A stretch of DNA of 9,314 nucleotides from Betaproteobacteria bacterium (lineage in GTDB: Bacteria > Pseudomonadota > Gammaproteobacteria > Burkholderiales > UBA9220), in NCBI GenBank assembly GCA_003519965.1, contig DOVS01000143.1, positions 2,788-12,101 of the forward strand, read 5' to 3'. The notes under the pieces were generated by a model. The model did no database searches, was not told where the DNA came from, and saw only the letters and a program-made list of their open reading frames with translations. The position numbers and the translations under genes were made by a program. Shown piece by piece: positions 1 through 5,591 of the stretch (the stretch's first letter is position 1; each line of letters starts with the position of its first letter).

Positions 1-282
1 AGCCCAGCCGCCGTTTTTTTTATATGCGCCTATGCGCCGCGCCGGTTTCCGGGCGGGAAACGGCTTGCACTGCATGTACTACGGGTGCTTGGCGCGCTTC
101 GGCAGGATCGCCGCTCACCCGGGTTGCACCGCCGTTTTTCGACCGTTCCATCGTTCTGGCGTGTTCAAGCCGATGCCGGCTGGCAATGATTCTCGTCTTT
201 CCATGGTTCTTTCGCACCCGAAACGCCATGAAATCGCTTTGTTTGTCGTGATGCTATTGGCGGCAAAGCCACGCGGTATGCG
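1..282. other. Gene-less left edge
   Basis: No supported gene. The short open frames on both strands lack a recognisable domain or a good ribosome binding site. Visible structure is limited to a T8 run at 14-21 directly after a GC-rich stretch, a tandem 8-bp duplication TATGCGCC (23-30 and 31-38), and a short hairpin GTTTCC/GGAAAC (45-50 and 56-61). The GC-rich stretch plus T run could be the end of an intrinsic terminator for a plus-strand gene to the left, but the other arm would lie outside the window. Confidence 0.5.
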
Positions 283-381
283 CTAGAAGTTTATCTCGAC
301 GCCCATTCCATTGATCCATTGCGCGGTTTTTGGATCGACCTTGTTCAGTCGCAGCGCCGCATTAGCGGTAGCTAGGACACT
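283..381 (-). pseudogene. Possible C-terminal remnant of an outer-membrane beta-barrel protein
   Basis: On the minus strand a 32-codon open stretch runs from a TAA at 382-384 to a TAG at 283-285 with no plausible start. Its last residues read QWINGMGVEINF. The final eight (GMGVEINF) fit the beta-signal of BAM-assembled outer-membrane proteins: glycine at the third place, hydrophobic residues two apart, and terminal Phe. Hydrophobic residues alternate at -1, -3, -5 and -7. That suggests the tail of a barrel protein whose body is missing. The family cannot be named, and a 32-codon frame can arise by chance, so this is a tentative call. Confidence 0.3.
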
Positions 382-395
382 TTAGCGGAAGCTAG
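362..395. repeat. 20-bp period direct repeat at the GNAT gene end
   Basis: TTAGCGGTAGCTAG at 362-375 and TTAGCGGAAGCTAG at 382-395 match at 13 of 14 bases with a 20-bp period. The repeat covers the last codons and the stop (372-374) of the minus-strand acetyltransferase gene and the beginning of the barrel-protein remnant. The unit is not a multiple of three, so the two copies are read in different frames. It may be a short duplication made at a recombination junction. Confidence 0.7.
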
Positions 396-815
396 ATTCT
401 CGACGAAATGAATACCGGCCATTGCCATGCCCTCGCGTTCATAGAGGCGGTGCGCCGCTGTTCTTTGCATCCCGGAATCTAGGTGCAATGGTAAGCAGCT
501 CGCCTCGACTGCATATTCTTTGAGCCACGATCGCAACTTGGCTCCATGGCTCTTTGAGCGGTGGACGGGGAGCGTGACAAAGTCATCAATATATGAGTGT
601 AGGAAACGCCCCCAGGCTAGGTTTTCACTCACCCGAAACCCCGCCATGGCGGCTACGTCATCCGGTCCCAGCACAAAGGCCAGCCGGTAGCCTGTGTTTT
701 CCTGACGCCGTATCCGGGAAAGGAATTGATTCCCCGCAACGCGCGGGCGGAGTTCCCGCATAATGGGGTAACAAGCGGTAATCTCCGTGTCGGTTGTGGC
801 CATGCGAATATTCAT
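372..815 (-). CDS. GNAT family N-acetyltransferase
   Basis: The 147-residue product fits a single GNAT domain, which moves an acetyl group from acetyl-CoA to an amine; the substrate is unknown. Visible landmarks are the N-terminal strand MNIRMATTD, the central GFRVSENLAWGRFL strand pair, the IDDFVTLPVHRS strand leading into the acetyl-CoA-binding loop, and the late LHLDSGMQR...AHRLYEREGM segment typical of the family. The pyrophosphate loop is RSKSHGA (residues 86-92), so the first glycine expected in RxxGxG/A is Ser89. The frame stays open upstream to 1010, but that stretch has no domain character and holds a strong hairpin, so I start at ATG 815; a second in-frame ATG is at 803. The ribosome binding site is weak (AGAG before the ATG). 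The stop lies in a 20-bp direct repeat, so the extreme C-terminus may have been altered. Confidence 0.82.
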   Translation of the reverse strand: MNIRMATTDTEITACYPIMRELRPRVAGNQFLSRIRRQENTGYRLAFVLGPDDVAAMAGFRVSENLAWGRFLHSYIDDFVTLPVHRSKSHGAKLRSWLKEYAVEASCLPLHLDSGMQRTAAHRLYEREGMAMAGIHFVENLASAKVS

Positions 816-937
816 TCGCTCTACTGTCGCGCCTCTCCGATCAATGCCGGCGTGCTGCCGATCGCGGGAAAGGGTGGCCGTATTAGCCTGCCCTCTGCTC
901 GCCGCACCAACGTAATGTTCGCGCACTCGATCGAGCA

Positions 938-965
938 CGCGGCGGAAAATTTTTTCAGCGCCGCG
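938..965. repeat. Strong inverted repeat (hairpin) upstream of the GNAT gene
   Basis: CGCGGCG (938-944) pairs perfectly with CGCCGCG (959-965). Inside it GAAAA (945-949) can pair with TTTTC (952-956), leaving a TT tip and a 2-nt AG bulge at 957-958. It sits in the 292-bp gap between the HD gene and the GNAT gene, both on the minus strand. The T run lies inside the stem rather than after it, so it does not have the form of a usual intrinsic terminator. Confidence 0.6.
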
Positions 966-1107
966 CGGGCGAGGCGGTGGAAAATAACGCGAATACGCGG
1001 ACGCCGGCATCGCACCGCCGGCATCCAGTCAGGTCATGGTCCGGCTCGTGCGCCGCTGGCGCTATTACCGCATGGCCGGATTTCTCGTCCCACGTCGTGG
1101 ATATTGC

Positions 1108-2103
1108 CTATTCTCCGTTGAGGGGAATGATTTTTATCGGCAAGAGGTCGTGGCTTCCTTCCAGGTATTGTTCCCGGTAGCGCGCAAACGAGTCGTCGAT
1201 GGCCGATAGCGGCAAGACTTCGCCATTGGCGAGCACCGGCGGGTCGATGGTGCGTAATTTCGTCCGAACGCGGAAGGTGGGGGCGCATTCGTCGCGGATG
1301 CAGCGGGTATCGGCGGAAATTTGTCGGAGAAGCGTTTGCAGGCCATGATCGTCCGTTTGGTGCAGTTTTTCCCATAATGCGTCGTCGGTGCGCCAGACAT
1401 CGGCTTCGCTCATAATGCCGAGGCGCAGCGCGGCTTTAATGGCGCGGGCGGTGAGTTCATAGAGGCCCACCTCCCGCAGGTTCGCCCAGCTGGTCCGATC
1501 CGAGGCAATATACGTGTAGGCTAGCCATCGCGCCACCGCCAAGTCGCTGACGGCGATGCGCCCATCGTCGACCACGAGTTTGTCTAGTGCGGTTTTAACG
1601 CCTTGCGGCGTGGCCAGGCCAAGGGGAATGCAGCCGCGCAAGAAATAATCCAGCCGGTCGGCGCACAAGGCCGGAGAGGGTTGTTCTAATAGCGGAAACG
1701 CGTCGTCGTCCATGAAATCGCGCCAATCGTAGCCATGGTGCGCCAACTTAGCCGGCAAATCGGAAGCGGCGACGTAGTCTTGTTTTTTTTCCTCGTGGTA
1801 ACTTTGATTCTCATGACTATCGAAGACAAAGTCGATCACATGGCTGAACGCGGTATGGCTAACATCATGGAGCAGGGCGGCGATTTGCTCCTTGAGCGGC
1901 GCACCTAGGCGGCGCGCCAGCAGCATGGCGCCGACGGAGTGGTCGAAGCGCGTGGTCGCCGCAGTAACGCCGATAAGTGCGGTGACGCCATGCTGTAAAA
2001 CGCCCTTCAACCGCTGCATGGCGGCGCTATGCAGCAAGTCGGCCAGCACCGGCTCGCTAATTTCGGCTGGGCCGTAAATTGAATCGTGGTAAAGCATGGG
2101 CAT
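1108..2103 (-). CDS. HD-domain phosphohydrolase
   Basis: This 331-residue soluble protein has an HD-superfamily metal-dependent phosphohydrolase core. Candidate metal ligands are in the usual order: His55 in TRFDHSVGAMLLA, the His79-Asp80 pair in ALLHDVSHTAFSH, and Asp149 in CADRLDYFLRG. The layout resembles the dGTPase/SAMHD1-like branch (H...HD...D with a DRxDYxxR-like helix), whose members cleave dNTPs or other phosphate esters. The substrate cannot be read from the sequence. No membrane segment or second domain is visible; the C-terminal 150 residues are mainly helical with no motif I recognise. GGAG lies just before ATG 2103 (4-nt spacer), and a second in-frame ATG at 2097 would have a 10-nt spacer; I keep the longer form. 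The gene stands alone: 292 bp to the GNAT gene and over 500 bp from the HlyD remnant. Confidence 0.87.
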   Translation of the reverse strand: MPMLYHDSIYGPAEISEPVLADLLHSAAMQRLKGVLQHGVTALIGVTAATTRFDHSVGAMLLARRLGAPLKEQIAALLHDVSHTAFSHVIDFVFDSHENQSYHEEKKQDYVAASDLPAKLAHHGYDWRDFMDDDAFPLLEQPSPALCADRLDYFLRGCIPLGLATPQGVKTALDKLVVDDGRIAVSDLAVARWLAYTYIASDRTSWANLREVGLYELTARAIKAALRLGIMSEADVWRTDDALWEKLHQTDDHGLQTLLRQISADTRCIRDECAPTFRVRTKLRTIDPPVLANGEVLPLSAIDDSFARYREQYLEGSHDLLPIKIIPLNGE

Positions 2104-2620
2104 ATCACTCCAGTTATTGTATTTAACGAGGCGCCAACTGTTTTTCCCCGGGGCGGCGCTTGGTGCGCGAAAACGCCATTGCAGTTTTCACGCCGCTTGA
2201 ACCGTGCACGGGCGGCGGCGCGGGTAAATTCCGTGTCGTCCTCCACCCGCTGTGCATCGACGCCGGCAAGGGAGTCGCGTCATGCCGGGAATGCGTATGA
2301 CTTCAACAGAAGCCGCGCATGATCCGATGCGCCGCCACGGCCGCCATAAGCCGTTTTGCGCATTAGGAATGAATACCGAAATGGCGAGCGTTCTCGCTAG
2401 TCACTCGATAGCGCCGCGTGCGAATGAGTATCCGAGCAACGGTTGGGGCGAAGCAGAGCATCCGGGGAGAGCGCCGAGGCGCTGTCGCGGTAAATAACCG
2501 GGTGGCCGGAGGCGCTTATTTCGCCGGCTCCAGCTCACCTCGTTCCGCAAAGACAAGGCGTGGACCGCCGCCGCCGGCGCGAGCCAGCGTTCGCACCAAG
2601 GGTAACCGCAATCGACGGTC
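2104..2620. other. Gene-less spacer between HlyD remnant and HD gene
   Basis: No gene is supported in these 517 bases. Open frames on both strands are short, arginine- and proline-rich, and show no domain. The left end must contain the HD gene promoter: read on the minus strand, TACAAT lies about 15-20 bases before its start codon, but no good -35 element is visible. The rest may be decayed sequence downstream of the broken HlyD gene. Confidence 0.5.
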
Positions 2621-2992
2621 TCACCGTTCTCTCCCGGCTTCGTGAAAAGCCGCTTGTATGGGAGACAGCAAATATTCCAGAATCGTTCGTCTCCCCTGCT
2701 TGATTTCGGCAACAATTTGCATCTCTGACGTTAGGCCGAATTTTATACCATCGACGCGCAATTGTTGCGCGCTGAGTCGAATAACCGCTTTATCGATTGA
2801 AGGAATTTGCGGCTTACTGCCGTTTTGGCTCTGTCGGGGTAGCGGCGCTTCCGATGCGTCGGCGCTGACACGCATTACCGTACCATCGAGCATGCCATAT
2901 TTTTGGAAGGGGTAAGCCGCTCGTTTGATCTTGGCGTGTTGTCCGGGATGAACGAATCCCACATCCGCGTTTTGAATCATCACTTCCGCGAT
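2621..2992 (-). pseudogene. HlyD-family type I secretion membrane fusion protein, C-terminal fragment
   Basis: The 123-codon stretch is a clear match to the C-terminus of HlyD/LapC-type periplasmic adaptors, which link an inner-membrane ABC exporter to a TolC-like outer channel. It starts in the last beta-barrel part (IAEVMIQNADVGFVHPGQ, then IKRAAYPFQKYGMLDGTV and a RVSADASE strand) and ends with the family's hallmark tail, EIKQGRRTILEYLLSPIQ followed by HEAGRER. Full proteins have roughly 400-480 residues with an N-terminal membrane helix and a long coiled coil; all of that is absent. An in-frame TAA at 2993-2995 directly precedes the conserved part, and the upstream DNA gives no convincing HlyD sequence in any frame. 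No ABC transporter, TolC or secreted substrate gene is nearby. I infer a dead remnant of a type I secretion locus. Confidence 0.82.
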
Positions 2993-2995
2993 TTA

Positions 2996-3594
2996 ATAAG
3001 AAGTTGGGTGCGCGCAATTGCACGCGGGGAAGCCGTATGCCCATGATCTTTTTATGGCGCCAGCCATGAGATCAGGTACGCCTTCGGTGTTAACCATTAG
3101 GATTAGCGCGGCAATATGACGGCATGCTCGCCGATTCAGCCACGACGGGTTGGGCTGCGTAATCGATTGGCTTGGCGAGGGGTGTGTGGGGTGTGTGGCG
3201 GCTGCGTTTGTCGTACATCGATAGCAACGGGGAGGCTTTCTCAATCTATTCGGCAAGTAGGATCGCCGGCTTCTATCGTCATGCTGTGCGCGCGCCTATT
3301 GACTGCATGCGATAACGCCATCGAATCAACGCCCCGTTCGTTTTTTTAGTTCAGTATGCGCCAATCGCTATCCTACATTCTGTAGGAATGTCCATAGTCT
3401 GTAGCGTGCATCGTAGCGCCATCGCTCTTTTTACGCGCTGCCCGGGCTTCGCCGCGTTGAGGCGGCGCTTGCGGCGTCATACTCGCTGTATTGCATTTTT
3501 TAGATTGGCGGCTTGTTGCTAGCACGGCGGAGCTTTATGCGGCTTGCCGTCGGTAAAACTTTACCTCGTTATCGATTGATCGTCACTAGGGCGG
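2996..3594. other. Gene-less spacer with inverted repeats
   Basis: No gene is supported in these 599 bases. The left part is where the missing front of the HlyD gene would lie; a VNTEGV reading near 3075-3095 on the minus strand faintly recalls the HTEGGVV segment of such adaptors but is too short to call. The stretch also contains a G/T-rich block (GGTGTGTGGGGTGTGTGG, about 3179-3196), overlapping palindromes at 3371-3391, a GCCGC/GCGGC hairpin (3451-3466) and a GGTAAA/TTTACC hairpin (3552-3565). None is followed by a T run in the right place to be called a terminator. Confidence 0.5.
3371..3391. repeat. Overlapping alternative palindromes
   Basis: TCCTACA (3371-3377) pairs with TGTAGGA (3381-3387) around a 3-base loop. 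Overlapping it, ACATTC (3375-3380) pairs with GAATGT (3386-3391) around a 5-base loop. The two hairpins exclude each other. TCTGTAG recurs 19 bases downstream (3379-3385 and 3398-3404). The block could be a protein-binding operator or merely a chance dyad in decayed DNA; no flanking gene starts close by. Confidence 0.5.
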
Positions 3595-4236
3595 TTACCG
3601 CGTTTTCGAGGGAGCGACGCCGCCTTTTCCGTGGCGGGGCGTTGACTGATTGATTAATTTTTCCGCCAAAGCCCGGGCTTTGGCTTTGACGGGTTCTGTT
3701 AGGATGGGCTGGCTTTGTTTGGCGATTAAGCCGGTAAATAGTGTGTCCACCGTGTGTGCGCCTATCGTTTGCGCGGTCATATCGAGTTGTTTATGGACGC
3801 CATAAATCCAGCGGCCCAGTATTCCAGGGGCCGCGCAGGAGGAGATCAACACCGCCTTTTTCTTGGGTGCGTTCGCCTTGCGCAATTGGGGAGCGTTCAT
3901 TTCCCACGGCCAGTAGGCATAGACGATGAGCCGCTCCATAAAGCGTTTGAATAGCGCAGTGGCCGACCCGAAGTTAGTCGGGGAGGCAAGGAGATAACAA
4001 TCCGCTGGCTCTATCCGGTGAATCAATGCCCGCATACCGTCCTGCTGGACACATTCACCCGGCGTGTCGCCTGGCTGTTGGGTGCAATCTCGGCAATTCA
4101 GACAAAATGCGATGGGGTGCTCGCGCAGTAAGATGGTCTCGGTCTTCGCGCCAACCGCTTGGATCATGACCTCGACGGTTTGGTCGGTAACGCCATTGTC
4201 TCGATATGACCCATTAATCGCGAGCACCTTGGTCAT
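3595..4236 (-). CDS. Flavodoxin-fold NAD(P)H-dependent FMN oxidoreductase with cysteine cluster
   Basis: The 213-residue cytoplasmic protein belongs to the NADPH-dependent FMN reductase / iron-sulfur flavoprotein group. The first strand and phosphate loop read VLAINGSYRDNGVTDQ (residues 4-19), the FMN phosphate-binding site. SPTNFGSATALFKRFMER (85-102) is the second flavin-contacting loop and helix, the usual SPxYxGxxxxxxKxxxDR place. Between them is Cys45-x2-Cys48-x2-Cys51-x10-Cys62. The first three are spaced as in Isf-type flavoproteins, which bind a 4Fe-4S cluster, but the last gap is longer than the 4-7 residues usual there, so cluster binding is uncertain. The tail after about residue 198 is basic and probably disordered. 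AGAGGG lies 4-5 bases before ATG 4236, a good ribosome binding site. It is 236 bp downstream of purU on the same strand and could be read from it, but no functional link is evident. Confidence 0.85.
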   Translation of the reverse strand: MTKVLAINGSYRDNGVTDQTVEVMIQAVGAKTETILLREHPIAFCLNCRDCTQQPGDTPGECVQQDGMRALIHRIEPADCYLLASPTNFGSATALFKRFMERLIVYAYWPWEMNAPQLRKANAPKKKAVLISSCAAPGILGRWIYGVHKQLDMTAQTIGAHTVDTLFTGLIAKQSQPILTEPVKAKARALAEKLINQSTPRHGKGGVAPSKTR

Positions 4237-4472
4237 GTTCCCTCTTGGTTTGGCGTGGCGGGTGCATTGCCGCCGTCTTTCGGTGTTTCTTACGGCCGCC
4301 GCTGTATTGCCGCGCCGAGGGCGGCTGTCTCTTGAATTCTACGCCGAGTTGCCTGATCGATATATCCCGGCGCGTTGCGTTGGTCGGTATGGATTTTGGT
4401 TGCGCTCCCCTGGTGCTCAGGAGGTTGCCGGGACGAGGGAGTAATGTTTTTCTCGATAGCGCTGCAATACTG

Positions 4473-5327
4473 CTAATCGAAAATTACTGTTTTATTGGCG
4501 TACAACAGGATGCGGTTTTCAACATGCCAGCGCACCGCTCGCGACAGTACGATTTTTTCCAGGTCGCGGCCTTTGTGAATAAGGTCTTCCAATGCGTCGC
4601 GGTGGGAAATACGGATGACGTCCTGCTCGATAATCGGGCCGTCGTCGAGAATTTCGGTGACATAGTGGCTAGTGGCGCCGATTAATTTTACGCCGCGCTC
4701 GAAGGCGCGATGGTAGGGTTTGGCGCCGAGGAAGGCGGGCAGGAAGGAGTGGTGGATATTAATGATGCGTTGGGGATAGCCGGCGGTAAATTCCGCGGAC
4801 AGCACTTGCATATAGCGCGCCAGGACGATGAGGTCGATACCGTGCTGCGCCAATAGCGTTTGCTGCGTTTGTTCGACTTCCGCTTTATTCTCCTTCGCGA
4901 GCGGAAGGTAGTGGTAAGGAACGCCATAGAATTCCGCTAACCGGCGATTTTCCTCGTGGTTGCTGATAATCAGTGAAATATCGCAAGCCAACTCGCCGCT
5001 TTGGTGGCGATAGAGCAGGTCGATCAGGCAGTGATCGTACTTGGAAACGAAAATCACCACCCGCGGCCGTTGGTTGGATAGCGCCAGGCGCCAAGCCATC
5101 TGGAAGCGATCGGCGACAGCGGCAAAATGGGCGCCGAAGCGGGCGATGTCCAGGGAGAATCCGGAGAGATCCCATTCTATCCGCATGAGGAATAATCCTA
5201 ATTCACTATCCTGATGTTGATCGGCGTGGAGGATATTGCCGTTGTGCCGGTAAAGGAAATCGGCGATGGCGGCGACCAAGCCTTTTTGGTCGGGGCAACT
5301 AATGAGTAGGATAGCGGTGCTTTTCAC
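4473..5327 (-). CDS. purU: Formyltetrahydrofolate deformylase
   Basis: PurU hydrolyses 10-formyl-tetrahydrofolate to formate and tetrahydrofolate, balancing the folate pool and supplying formate for PurT-type purine synthesis. Numbered from the GTG at 5327 (284 residues, the usual family length), the protein has an N-terminal ACT domain (about 2-78, with SCPDQKG at 10-16 and ILHADQHQD) and a formyltransferase-fold domain (about 88-265). The catalytic triad of the fold is visible: Asn190 and His192 in INIHHSFLPAF, and Asp228 in EILDDGPIIEQD. The frame extends to an ATG at 5414, giving 29 more residues; neither start has a clear Shine-Dalgarno sequence. I choose GTG because the conserved ACT strand begins right after it and the extra leader has no family counterpart. 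It diverges from nrdA across a shared regulatory region. Confidence 0.93.
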   Translation of the reverse strand: MKSTAILLISCPDQKGLVAAIADFLYRHNGNILHADQHQDSELGLFLMRIEWDLSGFSLDIARFGAHFAAVADRFQMAWRLALSNQRPRVVIFVSKYDHCLIDLLYRHQSGELACDISLIISNHEENRRLAEFYGVPYHYLPLAKENKAEVEQTQQTLLAQHGIDLIVLARYMQVLSAEFTAGYPQRIINIHHSFLPAFLGAKPYHRAFERGVKLIGATSHYVTEILDDGPIIEQDVIRISHRDALEDLIHKGRDLEKIVLSRAVRWHVENRILLYANKTVIFD

Positions 5328-5458
5328 GGCGGCGGTCTGAATTTCTCGGAAAAATAACGTGGGATGATACACCAACTCGAACCGGCATCCGGCCGGTGTT
5401 TCCCGTGCGCTCATAGGAGATTGATTCGTCTGAAGGTTTCCCCATCACAAAAAAAGGG

Positions 5459-5487
5459 TTGCGCGGCGTATTCGCAGCAACTAGAAT
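5459..5487 (+). promoter_or_regulatory. Predicted sigma70 promoter of nrdAB
   Basis: TTGCGC (5459-5464) and TAGAAT (5482-5487, 5 of 6 to TATAAT) are separated by 17 bp, the best spacing. A seven-A tract (5449-5455) just upstream of the -35 could act as an UP-like element. The -10 lies inside the weak upstream NrdR half-site, which fits repression by blocking polymerase. The -35 matches only 3 of 6, so this is a prediction. Confidence 0.5.
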
Positions 5488-5493
5488 TAGTCG
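5478..5493. promoter_or_regulatory. Degenerate second NrdR box
   Basis: The 16-mer CAACTAGAATTAGTCG agrees with the NrdR box consensus (acaCwAtATaTwGtgt) at 9 of 16 positions and keeps an ACTA/TAGT dyad. A 16-bp gap separates it from the strong box, so centres lie 32 bp or about three helix turns apart, the arrangement known for tandem NrdR boxes. The match alone is weak; position is the main argument. Confidence 0.45.
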
Positions 5494-5509
5494 AAATCAT
5501 TTATGACAA

Positions 5510-5525
5510 CCACAATATATAGTGG
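5510..5525. promoter_or_regulatory. NrdR box (operator of nrdAB)
   Basis: CCACAATATATAGTGG matches the NrdR consensus acaCwAtATaTwGtgt at 14 of 16 positions; only the outermost bases differ. It extends to a near-perfect 20-bp palindrome, AACCACAATATATAGTGGTT (5508-5527), with mismatches only at the two W positions. NrdR is the zinc/ATP-cone repressor of ribonucleotide reductase genes. The box lies 66 bp before the nrdA start codon, just downstream of the predicted promoter. Confidence 0.88.
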
Positions 5526-5591
5526 TTATAGGTAGTCAGGCCCTAGTTTTGCCGACTCTATGGCCACACGATTTTTGGAGACATAATAACC

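Noticed and set aside
1..21. GC-rich stretch followed by T8, like the 3' half of an intrinsic terminator
   Set aside because: The required upstream arm would lie outside the window, so the hairpin cannot be verified.
816..1010. In-frame upstream extension of the GNAT gene (65 more codons)
   Set aside because: The extension is Arg/Ala-rich with no domain character and covers a strong inverted repeat; the GNAT domain begins at the ATG at 815.
4440..4472. Possible terminator after purU
   Set aside because: Only a bulged 7-bp pairing is found on the minus strand and no U run follows it.
4245..4685. Plus-strand 146-codon open frame overlapping the purU 3' end
   Set aside because: It is largely antisense to purU, has no recognisable domain, and its front lies in the spacer.
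5328..5414. 29-codon N-terminal extension of PurU from ATG 5414
   Set aside because: There is no Shine-Dalgarno sequence and no counterpart in the family; the ACT domain starts right after the GTG at 5327. It remains possible.
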